In this document: positions 1-9,050 of the stretch, piece after piece
Layout of the letters: the number at the start of each line of letters is the position of its first letter
Position numbering within the stretch: the stretch's first letter is position 1
Origin: DATFRX01 sp035630615
Lineage (GTDB): Bacteria; Actinomycetota; Actinomycetes; Propionibacteriales; Nocardioidaceae
Assembly (NCBI GenBank): GCA_035630615.1
Contig: DASQKI010000026.1
Span: 1-60,774, forward strand
DNA length: 60,774 bases
Reading direction: 5' to 3'
Program-made: the position numbers and the translations under genes
Notes under the pieces: generated by a model
Told to the model about the DNA's origin: nothing
The model's database searches: none
The model's input: only the letters and a program-made list of their open reading frames with translations

Positions 1-130
1 TCGACGCAAGCCTCGTCGTCAGGAAACCACTCGCGGAACTCCTGATAGGTCCGCGGATAATCCCTGCCGCCCCTCGGCCGCTGCACCTCGCTCACAGTCA
101 CACGCTACTGCACTCAAGCAGAGATGCAGG

Positions 131-1496
131 ATGTATGTTCGATTCATGGTCGCACTCGCCGAGCGTTCGCCTGAGGTCGTCGACGGGCTGACGCGGCTCG
201 TCGAGGAGCTGGCATCACTCCCCACGGCCAACGACGACGCCGAGCGGATCGCGCGGATTACAGCGCTCGACGCGATCAAGGCCGCGGCTGCGGCTGCGCA
301 GGCACGGGAGATCAGCGACTTCGAGCGATCGCAGCTGGCCGAGCAACGAGCGCGCGGCGTGCCCTTCCGACAGCAGGGTCGCGGGATCGCCGAGCAGATC
401 GCCTTGGCCCGCAAGGTGTCGCCGGCGACGGGCGCCGGCCAGCTGACCTTCGCAACGGCGCTGGTCCGGCAGCTACCGGCGACCAAGGCGCTGCTGGCGA
501 AGGGCGAGATCAGCGAGTGGGTCGCCCAGATCGTGGCTCGCGAGACGGCGGCACTGGCGGCAGCCGACCGCGCCGCCGTGGATGCCGCGCTCGCTCCCGA
601 GCTGGCTCGGATGAGCCCACGTCAGGCCGGGTCGCCACCCGTAAGCAATCCATCGAGCGCGATCCGGAGTCGGCCGTCCGTCGCGGCCGCACGGCTCGGT
701 CGGATCGACGCGTGACCGTGCGGCCGGCGCCGGACACGATGGCGCTGCTCTCCGGGTTCGTTCCGGCCGAGCAGGGCGTGGCGGCATGGAAGAGCCTCGA
801 CGAGCACGCCCGGTCGCTCCGGGGCCAAGGCGATCCGCGCAGCCTCGGGCAGATCATGGCCGACACCCTCGTCGAGCGCGTCACCGGACAGGCGGCGGCT
901 TCGGCGGTGCCGGTCGAGATCGGCCTGACGATGCCGACTGACGCGCTGCTGGTGACCATGAGGCCCCGGCCACGCTCGACGGCTATGGGCCGATCCCGGC
1001 CGAGTTCGCCCGCGACCTGTCGGGCCTCGAGTCTGCGCGGACGTTCATCCGCCGGATCTTCACCGACCCGATGAGCGAGCAGGTCGTCGCCGTCGACCCG
1101 CGCCGCCGGATCTTCCCGAGTTCGCTCAAGCGCATCATCGCGATCCGCGACCAGACCTGCCGTACGTCTTATTGCACGGCCCCGATCCGGCACAGCGACC
1201 ACATCGAGCCGCACCGCCGAGGCGGCCCGACCAGCCTGACGAACGGCCAAGGTCTCTGCGAAAACTGCTCCTACGTCAAGGAGATGCCGGGGTGGCGGAC
1301 ACACACTGACAAATCCGGTCACACGGTCACTACGACCCCCACCGGCCACGCCTACGTCTCCGGTTCGCCCCCTGTGTCGGGACCCGGCCCCACCAGCCAC
1401 AACAGCCTCCAGCGGATCGCCATCCGCCGCCTCGAGCGGCTCCGCCGGGCCAAGGTCATCGCCGCGCTACCGTCGCCGGACGATCCCGATCCGTAG
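131..1496 (+). pseudogene. DUF222/HNH endonuclease (13E12 repeat family), two frameshifts
   Basis: Actinobacterial DUF222 proteins carry an N-terminal helical domain and a C-terminal HNH nuclease fold; their cellular role is unclear. Here the reading frame is split in three. The DUF222 start reads from 131 in frame 2. It moves to frame 1 near 610-632, where the protein continues as RVATRKQSIERDPES. It moves to frame 3 near 951, where one G appears to be missing in the run ctggtgacc. The last segment, from about 955 to 1496, holds the HNH motif (CRTSYC...HSDHIEPHRRGG...CENCSY). Joining the three parts restores a normal family protein of about 450 residues, so this is a decayed gene rather than three genes. 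Basis: frames seen directly; family assignment from knowledge. Sequencing error is the alternative explanation. Confidence 0.85.
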
Positions 1497-1540
1497 GACT
1501 AGGCTGGAGATGCTCAAACTCTCCAGGTGGGACAGTCCAT

Positions 1541-2983
1541 ATGGCCGATTCCGTTTTCGAGTACGCGCCGGCGCCGGAGCGCCGCGACATCGTCGACATC
1601 GCGACGTCGTACGGGCTCTTCATCGACGGCAAGTTCGTCGACGGCACCGACGCCACGACGTTCAAGACGATCAGCCCGGCCAGTGAAGAGGTGCTCGCCG
1701 AGATCACCGAGGCCAGTGAGGCCGATGTCGACGTGGCGGTCAAGGCCGCCCGCAAGGCCTACGACCGAGTCTGGTCCAAGACGAGTGGCCGCGATCGCGC
1801 CAAATACCTCTACCGGATCGCCCGGATCATGGCCGAGCGGTCACGCGAGTTCGCCGTGCTCGAGTCGCTCGACAACGGCAAGCCGATCCGGGAGTCTCGC
1901 GACGTCGACGTGCCGTTGGTGAGCGCCTGGTTCTTCTACTACGCCGGTTGGGCCGACAAGCTCGACTACGCGGGATTCGGACCGGACCCCAAACCCCTCG
2001 GCGTCGCTGCCCAGGTCATCCCGTGGAACTTCCCGCTGCTGATGCTTTCGTGGAAGATCGCGCCCGCACTCGCGGCCGGCAACACCGTCGTGCTCAAGCC
2101 GGCCGAGACGACGCCGCTGACGGCGCTGCTGTTCGCCGATGTGTGTCAGCAGGCCGAGCTTCCTCCCGGCGTCGTCAACATCGTCACCGGCGCCGGCCCG
2201 ACCGGGCAAGCGTTGGTGAACCATCCCGATGTCGACAAGGTCGCCTTCACCGGCTCCACCGACGTCGGCCGCATGATCGCCAAGTCGGTCGCGGGCAGCC
2301 GCAAGAAGCTGACCCTCGAGCTCGGCGGCAAGGCGGCCAATGTGATCTTCGACGACGCGCCGATCGACCAGGCCGTCGAAGGCATCGTCAACGGCATCTT
2401 CTTCAACCAAGGACACGTCTGCTGCGCGGGATCGCGCCTTCTGGTGCAAGAAAACGTCTACGACGAGGTGCTCGAGTCGCTGAAGCGCCGCATGGCCACC
2501 CTGCGGGTCGGCGACCCACTGGACAAAAATACCGATATCGGCGCGATCAACTCCGCCGAGCAGTTGACCCGCATCAAGCAGTTGTCGGACATCGGCGATG
2601 CCGAAGGCGCCGAGCGGTGGTCGCCTCCGTGTGAGTTGCCAGACAACGGCTTCTGGTTCCCGCCGACCATCTTCACCGGCGTCAGCCAGGCACATCGGAT
2701 CGCTCGCGAGGAGATCTTCGGGCCCGTGCTGTCCGTGCTCACGTTCCGTACGCCGGCGGAGGCGATCGAGAAGGCCAACAACACCCCGTACGGGCTGTCC
2801 GCCGGAGTCTGGACCGACAAGGGATCGCGGATCCTCTGGATGGCCAACCGGCTGCGCGCCGGCGTCGTCTGGGCCAACACCTTCAACCGGTTCGACCCGG
2901 CCAGCCCGTTCGGGGGCTACAAGGAGTCCGGTTACGGCCGCGAGGGCGGTCGGCACGGTTTGGAGGCCTACCTTGCCGTCTGA
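1541..2983 (+). CDS. NAD(P)-dependent aldehyde dehydrogenase
   Basis: A 480-residue aldehyde dehydrogenase, full length for the family, oxidising an aldehyde to its acid in the cytoplasm. Visible signatures are the cofactor-binding stretch QVIPWNFPLLM, FTGSTDVG, the general base Glu260 in LELGGK and the catalytic Cys294 in NQGHVCCAGSR. The ATG at 1541 follows an AGGTGGG site about 10 nt upstream. The next gene, a short aldehyde dehydrogenase-like protein, overlaps its end by 11 bp. In related actinobacteria this pair commonly sits behind deoC (deoxyribose-phosphate aldolase), so the substrate may be acetaldehyde from deoxynucleoside breakdown; that is inference. Here the upstream neighbour is instead the broken DUF222-HNH gene. 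Confidence 0.9.
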   Translation: MADSVFEYAPAPERRDIVDIATSYGLFIDGKFVDGTDATTFKTISPASEEVLAEITEASEADVDVAVKAARKAYDRVWSKTSGRDRAKYLYRIARIMAERSREFAVLESLDNGKPIRESRDVDVPLVSAWFFYYAGWADKLDYAGFGPDPKPLGVAAQVIPWNFPLLMLSWKIAPALAAGNTVVLKPAETTPLTALLFADVCQQAELPPGVVNIVTGAGPTGQALVNHPDVDKVAFTGSTDVGRMIAKSVAGSRKKLTLELGGKAANVIFDDAPIDQAVEGIVNGIFFNQGHVCCAGSRLLVQENVYDEVLESLKRRMATLRVGDPLDKNTDIGAINSAEQLTRIKQLSDIGDAEGAERWSPPCELPDNGFWFPPTIFTGVSQAHRIAREEIFGPVLSVLTFRTPAEAIEKANNTPYGLSAGVWTDKGSRILWMANRLRAGVVWANTFNRFDPASPFGGYKESGYGREGGRHGLEAYLAV

Positions 2984-3845
2984 GACGCGTTTGGACGTCC
3001 GCAAGACCTACAAGCTCTACATCGGCGGCGCCTTCCCACGCTCCGAAAGCGGCCGAACCTACGAAGCTGTCGACGCCAAGCACCGGCTTCTCGCCAACGT
3101 GGCGAAGGGCTCGCGCAAGGACGCCCGGGACGCCGTCGTCGCGGCGCGCAAGGCGTTCGGCGGCTGGTCGACCCGGACGCCCTACAACCGCGGGCAGATT
3201 CTCTACCGCGTCGCGGAGATGCTCGAGGGCCGCCGCGAGCAGTTCGTCTCCGAGGTGCAGTCCGGCGAAGGCGCAACGAAAAAGACCGCGACCGCCGTCG
3301 TCGACGCCAGCATCGACCGCTGGGTCTGGTACGCCGGCTGGGCCGACAAGATCGCCCAGGTGACCGGCTCGGCCAACGCGGTCGCCGGGCCCTACTTCGA
3401 CTTCTCCGTGCCCGAGCCCACCGGCGTCGTCGCGATCGTCGCGCCGCAGGAGTCGTCGCTGCTCGGCCTGGTCAGCGTCATGGCGCCGGCGATCGTCACC
3501 GGCAACACGGCCGTGGTGGTGTCGTCCTACGAGCGACCGATCCCAGCCGTCACGTTGTCGGAGGTGCTGGCCACATCGGACCTGCCCGGCGGCGTCGTCA
3601 ACCTGCTGACCGGCGACGCGACCGAGATCGCGCCATGGCTGGCCTCACACATGGACGTCAACGCGATCGACCTCACCGGCATCGGCAACGCCGTCCTCGC
3701 CCGGTCGCTCGAGCAGGAGGCGGCCGAAAACCTCAAGCGCGTCGTACGTCCGGCGCTGTCGATCGACTGGACGGCCGACCCGGGCATCGAGCGCATGACG
3801 GCGTTCCTCGAGACCAAGACGGTCTGGCATCCGATCGGCACCTGA
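2973..3845 (+). CDS. Short aldehyde dehydrogenase-family protein lacking the catalytic cysteine
   Basis: A 290-residue protein matching the N-terminal two thirds of aldehyde dehydrogenases (YIGGAFPRSESGRTYE, WVWYAGWADK, VVNLLTG). It ends in NLKRVVRP and ETKTVWHPIG without reaching the catalytic-cysteine segment. Similar short proteins follow a full-length aldehyde dehydrogenase in other actinobacteria as I recall, so this looks like a family trait rather than a truncation. It may be a non-catalytic partner subunit (inference). The start is the TTG at 2973, with a clear GGAGG at 2962-2966 six bases before it. That places the start inside the previous gene, an 11-bp overlap that implies translational coupling. 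No ATG exists until well inside the domain. Confidence 0.82.
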   Translation: MPSETRLDVRKTYKLYIGGAFPRSESGRTYEAVDAKHRLLANVAKGSRKDARDAVVAARKAFGGWSTRTPYNRGQILYRVAEMLEGRREQFVSEVQSGEGATKKTATAVVDASIDRWVWYAGWADKIAQVTGSANAVAGPYFDFSVPEPTGVVAIVAPQESSLLGLVSVMAPAIVTGNTAVVVSSYERPIPAVTLSEVLATSDLPGGVVNLLTGDATEIAPWLASHMDVNAIDLTGIGNAVLARSLEQEAAENLKRVVRPALSIDWTADPGIERMTAFLETKTVWHPIGT

Positions 3846-3850
3846 GCGAG

Positions 3851-4405
3851 ATGACGAGCAAGCCCATCCCATGGGTAACGCTGTCGGCCGGGCCGTACCT
3901 CATGCGGCCGCCGCGCGAGTCCGAGGCGGCCGACGCCCTCGCGATGCTGCGCGACCCGGACACCCACCGCTGGAATCCAGCACCCAAGGTCGTCGACCTC
4001 GACACCGCGGCCGACTGGTGCCGTCGCGGGGCCGACTGGTCCGACGGATCGCATGCCACCTGGTCGGTCGTCGACGACGAGCGTCTGCTGGGAAACGTTT
4101 CCCTTTGGGCGCTCGACCGCGACGACCAGCGGTCCGGATCGGTCGGCTACCGAACGGCGCCTTGGGCCCGTGGTCGTGGCGTCGCGACCCAAGGCCTTGG
4201 TGCCGCGACCGCCTGGGCGTTCGAGAGCCTCGGACTCGAACGGCTGATGCTGCCGCATGCGGTCGCCAACCCGGCGTCTTGTGTAATTGCGGAGCGGTGC
4301 GGCTTCGCCCTCGAAGGCGTGGGCCGCGCCGGCTATCGCGACCCCGCCGGCGAACGGTGGGACGAGCACCTCCACGCCCGGCTGGCAACCGACCCGGCGC
4401 CGTGA
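3851..4405 (+). CDS. GNAT-family N-acetyltransferase (RimJ/RimL-like)
   Basis: A 184-residue acetyltransferase of the GNAT fold. The acetyl-CoA binding loop is seen as APWARGRGVATQGL near residue 100. It is followed by the typical helix WAFESLGLERLMLP and the NPASCVIAERCGF motif in which a residue before the hydrophobic core helps hold the cofactor. The substrate cannot be read from sequence; RimJ/RimL relatives modify protein N-termini, other relatives modify small molecules. ATG at 3851 lies 5 bp after the preceding stop, so it is probably cotranscribed with the aldehyde dehydrogenases. It converges with the aldo/keto reductase gene, only 4 bp away. Confidence 0.82.
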   Translation: MTSKPIPWVTLSAGPYLMRPPRESEAADALAMLRDPDTHRWNPAPKVVDLDTAADWCRRGADWSDGSHATWSVVDDERLLGNVSLWALDRDDQRSGSVGYRTAPWARGRGVATQGLGAATAWAFESLGLERLMLPHAVANPASCVIAERCGFALEGVGRAGYRDPAGERWDEHLHARLATDPAP

Positions 4406-4409
4406 TGTC

Positions 4410-5435
4410 TCAGCGCTCGCTGTCGAGCATCGCCATCTGCTCTGCGGCGTAGCGGTCGCCGGCCACCGACTCGGGCGGGACCGCCGCCTCGATGCGGGCC
4501 AGCTCCGATTCGCCGAGCCGGACCGCGGACGCACCCAAAGCCTCGTCGAGTTGGTCACGCCGACGTGACCCGACCAACGGCACGATGGCGTCGCCCTGGG
4601 CGGCCACCCACGCGATCGCGACCTGCGCAACCGTCGCGTCGAGGTCGTCGGCGACGTCGCGCAGCGTCTCGACCAGGGCCAGGTTGCGTCGCAGGTTGTC
4701 GCCCTGGAACCGCGGGCTGTGGCTGCGGAAGTCCTGCGCATCGAGGCCCCGCCCCGGCGACCAGTGTCCGCTGAGCAGGCCGCGGGAGAGGACCGCGTAC
4801 GCCGTCACCCCGATGCCGAGCTCGCGACAGACCGGCAGGATCTCGCGCTCGATGCCACGGGACACGAGCGAGTACTCGATCTGCAGGTCGCTCACCGGGT
4901 GCACGGCGGCCGCCCGCCGAATGGTGTCGGCCCCGACCTCCGACAGGCCGATGTGCCGGACGTACCCCGCCTCGACGAGCTCCGCGATCGCGCCGACGGT
5001 GTCCTCGATCGGCACCTGCGGATCGAGCCGCGCCGGCCGGTAGACGTCGACGTAGTCGGTGCCGAGCCGCTGGAGGGTGTAGGCCAGAGCCGTCTTGACC
5101 GCCGCCGGTCGGGCGTCGAATCCGATCCATCCCCCGGAGGGGTCGCGCTGCGCACCGAACTTGACGCTGAGCGCGACGTCCTCACGGCGCCGAGCGCGCA
5201 AGGCATCCTGGATCAGCAGCTCGTTGTGTCCCATGCCGTAGGAGTCGCCGGTGTCGAGCAGGGTGACGCCGCGGTCGAGGGCGGCGTGGATCGTCGCGAT
5301 GCTCTCGGCCCGGTCGGCCGGACCGTACAGCGCGGACATGCCCATGCAGCCCAGCCCGACCGCCGAAACGGTCGGTCCGTCCTTGCCCAGCTGACGCGAG
5401 TCGATGTGTCGGATGTCGATGTCTCGTGTGTCCAT
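4410..5435 (-). CDS. Aldo/keto reductase
   Basis: A 341-residue NADPH-dependent aldo/keto reductase of the (beta/alpha)8 fold. Family markers are the N-terminal VSAVGLGCMGMSALYG, the catalytic Asp/Tyr block LLDTGDSYGMGHNE, and the cofactor-binding C-terminal part IVPLVGSRRRDQLDEALGA. The usual catalytic Lys sits in LSVKFGAQRD and the usual His region reads VDVYRPARLDP, where many relatives have YQHR, so His is absent at the expected place; activity may be altered. The ATG at 5435 was chosen because the upstream frame, though open, lies in the divergent promoter region. It is divergent from an MmyB-type regulator that probably controls it. Confidence 0.85.
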   Translation of the reverse strand: MDTRDIDIRHIDSRQLGKDGPTVSAVGLGCMGMSALYGPADRAESIATIHAALDRGVTLLDTGDSYGMGHNELLIQDALRARRREDVALSVKFGAQRDPSGGWIGFDARPAAVKTALAYTLQRLGTDYVDVYRPARLDPQVPIEDTVGAIAELVEAGYVRHIGLSEVGADTIRRAAAVHPVSDLQIEYSLVSRGIEREILPVCRELGIGVTAYAVLSRGLLSGHWSPGRGLDAQDFRSHSPRFQGDNLRRNLALVETLRDVADDLDATVAQVAIAWVAAQGDAIVPLVGSRRRDQLDEALGASAVRLGESELARIEAAVPPESVAGDRYAAEQMAMLDSER

Positions 5436-5478
5436 GGCCCCACCGTGACCCCGGGTGCCGGTCGCGAAAAGCGGAGCG

Positions 5479-5507
5479 TTGACCCTGGGAGCGACGGTCC
5501 CTGGATG
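5479..5507 (+). promoter_or_regulatory. Candidate promoter and CCCTGG direct-repeat operator for the MmyB-type regulator
   Basis: TTGACC at 5479-5484 could be a -35 box, with TGGATG 17 nt later as a weak -10. Overlaying it are two direct CCCTGG repeats (5483-5488 and 5499-5504), 16 bp apart. It lies between the divergent aldo/keto reductase and the helix-turn-helix regulator, so autoregulation and control of the reductase is a reasonable guess. Inference from sequence only. Confidence 0.35.
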
Positions 5508-5536
5508 AGACGGCCCGCCCGCGCCATCCTGGAGGG

Positions 5537-6385
5537 GTGGATCGCACCGAGCTCGCCGACTTCGTACGCCGCACCCGCGAGCGCATTCGGCCCGAGGACG
5601 TCGGTCTCTCCGGCGGCCCACGACGCCGTACGCCGGGTCTGCGACGCGAGGAGGTCGCCCAGCTCGCCGGCATGTCGGTCGACTACGTCGTCCGGCTCGA
5701 GCAGGCTCGCGCGCCGCGACCGTCCGATCAGATGCTCACGGCACTGGCCAGGGCGCTTCGGCTCGACGACACCGAGCGGGACCATCTGTTCTGGCTGGCC
5801 GGTCGGACACCGCCCCGCCAAGGAGGCGGCACGACCCATGTGCGGCCGGCGGTGCTCCGACTGCTCGACGACCTGCGCGACAGCGCCGCGTTCGTCGTCT
5901 CCGACCTCGGTCAGTTCCTCGCGATGAACGACCTCGCCAAGGCACTCATCGGCGACCAGACCGCGAACACCGGTCGCGAGGCGAGCGTCACCTGGCGGTG
6001 GTTCGCCGATCCGGAGGCGCGGTCGCGCTACCCCGTGGACGACCACGACAAGCACAGTCGGTTCCGGGTCGCGTCGTTGCGCGCCACCGCTGCCCGTCGC
6101 GCCGGGGACCCTGACGTCGAGGATCTGGTCAGCGCACTCCTGAGTCGCAGCGAGGAGTTCGCCAGCCTGTGGGCCGAGCACGAGGTCCACATCCCTCGTG
6201 AGCGCCGCAAGCGGCTGATCCACCCTGCGATCGGTCCGATCGACGTCGACTGCGAGTCGCTGCTCACGCCCGAACAGGACCAGGAACTCGTCGTCCTCAG
6301 CGCCCGTCCCGACTCCGAGGCGGCCGAGAAGCTCCGACTGCTGCAGGTCGTCGGGCTCGAAGGCATGACCACGTCGCGGCGCTGA
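5537..6385 (+). CDS. Helix-turn-helix transcriptional regulator with MmyB-like ligand-binding domain
   Basis: A 282-residue DNA-binding regulator. Residues 5-75 form an XRE-type helix-turn-helix with the actinobacterial RRTPGLRREEVAQLAGMSVDYV signature split around the recognition helix, followed by YVVRLEQARAPRPSD. Residues about 105-275 resemble the MmyB-like PAS-type ligand-binding domain (WRWFADPEAR, WAEHEVHIPRERRKRL, LTPEQDQELVVLSA). The GTG at 5537 sits directly after GGAGGGG; spacing is short. Such regulators are usually divergent from a short-chain dehydrogenase or aldo/keto reductase and control it, as the arrangement here suggests. The ligand is unknown. Confidence 0.88.
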   Translation: MDRTELADFVRRTRERIRPEDVGLSGGPRRRTPGLRREEVAQLAGMSVDYVVRLEQARAPRPSDQMLTALARALRLDDTERDHLFWLAGRTPPRQGGGTTHVRPAVLRLLDDLRDSAAFVVSDLGQFLAMNDLAKALIGDQTANTGREASVTWRWFADPEARSRYPVDDHDKHSRFRVASLRATAARRAGDPDVEDLVSALLSRSEEFASLWAEHEVHIPRERRKRLIHPAIGPIDVDCESLLTPEQDQELVVLSARPDSEAAEKLRLLQVVGLEGMTTSRR

Positions 6386-6411
6386 CCGACGAAGGGAGAT
6401 CGAGCGTCGGT
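6385..6411. terminator. Possible bidirectional hairpin terminator
   Basis: Inverted repeat ACCGACG (6385-6391) and CGTCGGT (6405-6411), a 7-bp perfect stem with a 13-nt loop, between two convergent genes. There is no U-tract, which is common in high-GC actinobacteria. Position is the main support. Confidence 0.35.
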
Positions 6412-6428
6412 TGACCGCGTGCGACGGC

Positions 6429-7049
6429 TCAGCGGCGTCGCATGGCCGCCGTGACACCGGTTCCGAAGAGAACCGCGCCGACCGCCAGGAAGCCGCCGAA
6501 CGTCAGCCACACCAACAGGCCGTCCTCGATGCGAGACGTGATCGCCGGGATGTCGTCGACCCGGTCGATCGTGTCCTCCGGAGCGACGAGGAACAACACC
6601 GCAGGCGCCAGTCCCCACACGAGTCCGCTCAACAACGGGCCGACCGGCGACAGAGCGCCCGAGCACGCCACGAGCAGCAGGAGGAACGCTCCGCCGGCCA
6701 ACGCGGCCAGCCCACGTACGTCGTGCTCGATGGCCGGTTTGAGTACGACGTCCTGATATCGCGCTCCACCGTAGGCGAGCAGCCCGATAGCGGCCGGAAC
6801 GACGATCAGACACACGATCGCGCTCGCGAAGTGCCGCCCGGCGTGGAGCCCGGGCTCGGTCTCGACCGGCGACGGCGCGACGCGTGGCGCGTCTTCGCCC
6901 AGGTCGCTCAAGTCGTCGTAATAGCCCGGCGACGGGATGTGGCGTTGCGGCACGTCGGGATCGGCGTGCCTTGGCTGCGGTGTCACCGAGGCGGGATCCA
7001 CGGGCTGAGCGATCGGCCGGGTCTCTGAATTCTCTGGTGTTAACGACAC
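6429..7049 (-). CDS. Hypothetical membrane protein with proline-rich cytoplasmic N-terminus
   Basis: A 206-residue protein with no family that I recognise. Residues 1-70 are hydrophilic and rich in Pro, Asp and Glu. From about residue 72 four hydrophobic segments follow: ASAIVCLIVVPAAIGLLAYGG, ALAGGAFLLLLVACSGAL, LLSGLVWGLAPAVLFLV and LLVWLTFGGFLAVGAVLFG, ending in a short AAMRRR cytoplasmic tail. The likely topology is four transmembrane helices with both ends inside. The GTG at 7049 has an AGGAGG sequence about 10 nt upstream. The gene converges with the MmyB-type regulator and is divergent from the MFS gene; no functional clue comes from the neighbours. Confidence 0.7.
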   Translation of the reverse strand: MSLTPENSETRPIAQPVDPASVTPQPRHADPDVPQRHIPSPGYYDDLSDLGEDAPRVAPSPVETEPGLHAGRHFASAIVCLIVVPAAIGLLAYGGARYQDVVLKPAIEHDVRGLAALAGGAFLLLLVACSGALSPVGPLLSGLVWGLAPAVLFLVAPEDTIDRVDDIPAITSRIEDGLLVWLTFGGFLAVGAVLFGTGVTAAMRRR

Positions 7050-7234
7050 AGGTCCGACACCTCCTGCCCCGCGACCCTATTGCAGACCGGAATGCGGCGT
7101 CCCCCGGGTCCCGACACGTGTCGCCGATCCCGCCCTCGATTGGTCCTGATTGCCGGCGAACGGTTGGACCTTCTCGCCGACCGGAGCGCTCTCTACCGTG
7201 GATCACAGCCCGTCCAGACCACCAGGAGCCCGTG

Positions 7235-8395
7235 ATGACCGAATGCCTTCCGGCTACCACGCCGGTCGACCGGATCCTGACGCCGCCGCTGGTCAGGCTC
7301 CTGGTAGCCGTGTTCGGCGGCGCCGTCGGCTTCTATCTGCTGCTGTCGGTCGTGCCGTTGTACGCCGCGTCGACCGGATCCGGCAACGCCGGCGCCGGAC
7401 TCGCGACCGGCGCGCTGATGCTGGCCACGGTGCTGACCGAGCTGACGGTGCCGACGCTGCTCGCACGCTATGGCTACCGGACCGTCATCGCGCTCGGCCT
7501 CATTCTCCTCGGCGCTCCCTCGGCCGTCCTCGCGATGACGTCGGATCTCACCGTGATCTTGATCGTGTGTCTCGCCCGAGGCGCCGGACTGGCGATCATC
7601 GTGGTCGGGGCCACCGCTCTCGTCGCCAAGCTGGTGCCGGCCCGGCGGCGTGCGGAGGGACTCGCCGTCTATGGCGTGGCCTTCGGCGCGCCCGGCGTCG
7701 TCGGCCTGCCGCTCGGCGTGTCGCTGACGTCGTGGGTGGGGTTCGAACCGGTCTTCGTCGCGGCCACCGTGCTGACGCTGGCGTCCCTCGTCGCCGCGCC
7801 GGGCCTGCCGAGGCGGCGGGACCATCCCGAGGCGCCGGTGCCGATCATGCGGGGACTGTCGACGTCGGGCCTTCTCCCTCCGGCGCTCGTCTTCACGGCG
7901 ATCACGATCGCGACCGGCGTCTTGGTGACCTTCCTTCCGCTGGCTGTCTCGTCAGACCGTCGGGAGTGGGTCAGCGTCGCGCTCATGGTCCAGGCCGTTG
8001 CGGTGCTCGTGGCCCGGTGGGTCGCGGGCCGGCTGGGCGACCGCTGGGGATCGGGTCGGCTGCTGCCCACGGCGGTCGTCTTGGCCGCCAGCGGGATCGC
8101 CGCTCTCATCGCCGTCGACAACATGGGTGCGGTCATCGTCGGCATGCTGCTGTTCGGCCTCGGCTTCGGCGCCGCGCAAAACGTGACGCTGGCGATGATG
8201 TACGACCGGGTATCCGAGAACGAGTACGCCCGGGTCAGCGCGGTGTGGAACCTCGCGTACGACGGCGGCATGGGCATCGGCGCGGTGGGATTCGGCGCGA
8301 TCGTCGGCGGGACGGGCTATCCGGCAGCGTTCGCGATCGTCGCCGGGCTGCTCGCGGTCGCCCTGGTGCCGGCATGGCGGGACCGTCGGCGCTGA
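7235..8395 (+). CDS. MFS transporter
   Basis: A 386-residue major facilitator superfamily transporter with about twelve hydrophobic segments, the normal length for a drug or metabolite exporter. The loop 2-3 motif appears as LLARYGYRT and the equivalent loop in the second half as WVAGRLGDRWGSGRLLP. Also seen is the helix-5 antiporter-like stretch YGVAFGAPGVVGLPLG. The substrate cannot be predicted. The ATG at 7235 is preceded by AGGAG at 7224-7228 with six bases of spacing, which decides against the earlier in-frame codons. The next gene starts 56 bp downstream on the same strand. Confidence 0.86.
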   Translation: MTECLPATTPVDRILTPPLVRLLVAVFGGAVGFYLLLSVVPLYAASTGSGNAGAGLATGALMLATVLTELTVPTLLARYGYRTVIALGLILLGAPSAVLAMTSDLTVILIVCLARGAGLAIIVVGATALVAKLVPARRRAEGLAVYGVAFGAPGVVGLPLGVSLTSWVGFEPVFVAATVLTLASLVAAPGLPRRRDHPEAPVPIMRGLSTSGLLPPALVFTAITIATGVLVTFLPLAVSSDRREWVSVALMVQAVAVLVARWVAGRLGDRWGSGRLLPTAVVLAASGIAALIAVDNMGAVIVGMLLFGLGFGAAQNVTLAMMYDRVSENEYARVSAVWNLAYDGGMGIGAVGFGAIVGGTGYPAAFAIVAGLLAVALVPAWRDRRR

Positions 8396-8451
8396 GCGGA
8401 GCGGGCCGATTCGAGTCGTCGCTGGCCCCGTTCGTACGGCACAATCTGCTG

Positions 8452-9039
8452 GTGCCCGCTCGCGTGATCGTCCTCGCCGGATCGTCGGGCTCCGGCAAGT
8501 CCCGCCTCGCCGAGCGGCTGGGCTTTCCCGTGGTCCGGCTCGACGACTTCTATCGCAACGGCGACGACCCGGACCTGCCGCGGCTAGCGATGGGCGTCGT
8601 CGACTGGGACGACCCACGCTCCTGGAACTCCAAGGACGCGGTCGCCGCGCTGGAGCGGTTGTGCGAGTCGGGTCGGGCCGAGGTGCCGATCTACGACATC
8701 GCCGCCGATCGTCGGTCCGGCCTTCACGTCGTGGAGCTAGGCGGTGAGCGCCTGGTCGTCGCCGAAGGCATCTTCGCGCCGGAGGTCGTGGCCGAATGCC
8801 GCGCGCGCGGCCTGCTGGCGGCGGCGATCTGCGTACGCCGGCCCCGAGCGCTGACGTTCGTGCTCCGCCTGGCCCGTGACCTGCGGGAGCGTCGCAAGCC
8901 GCCGTGGGTATTGGTGCGCCGAGGACTCTTGCTCTATCGCCGCGAGCCGGAGGTCGTCGCGGCCGCGGTCCGCCTCGGCTGCCAACCCATGGGGCTGCGC
9001 GAGGCCGAGGCGTACGTGCGATCGCTCGCGCAGCACTGA
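8452..9039 (+). CDS. Uridine kinase-like P-loop protein
   Basis: A 195-residue P-loop NTPase related to uridine/phosphoribulokinases. Walker A is GSSGSGKS at residues 10-17. It is followed by the substrate-site acidic motif RLDDFYRNGDD, by VDWDDPRSWN, which matches the kinase nucleoside site, and by YDIAADRR and VVAEGIFAPE with its catalytic-region Glu. It probably phosphorylates a nucleoside with ATP in the cytoplasm, which would fit the nucleoside import and salvage genes downstream; substrate choice is inference. Start is GTG at 8452; no ATG is available upstream of the P-loop. It ends at a palindromic repeat element shared with the convergent adenosine deaminase gene. Confidence 0.8.
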   Translation: MPARVIVLAGSSGSGKSRLAERLGFPVVRLDDFYRNGDDPDLPRLAMGVVDWDDPRSWNSKDAVAALERLCESGRAEVPIYDIAADRRSGLHVVELGGERLVVAEGIFAPEVVAECRARGLLAAAICVRRPRALTFVLRLARDLRERRKPPWVLVRRGLLLYRREPEVVAAAVRLGCQPMGLREAEAYVRSLAQH

Positions 9040-9050
9040 GGGTCCGGCGG

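Noticed and set aside
131..1496. Three separate genes in the DUF222-HNH region, or an insertion sequence
   Set aside because: The three frames join into one continuous family protein; there is no transposase or terminal inverted repeat.
1841..3004. A 387-codon minus-strand frame opposite the aldehyde dehydrogenase genes
   Set aside because: Fully covered by well-supported aldehyde dehydrogenase coding on the plus strand.
5436..5621. Extended N-terminus of the aldo/keto reductase
   Set aside because: The frame stays open upstream of 5435, but the extra part overlaps the divergent promoter and the regulator start and lacks family similarity.
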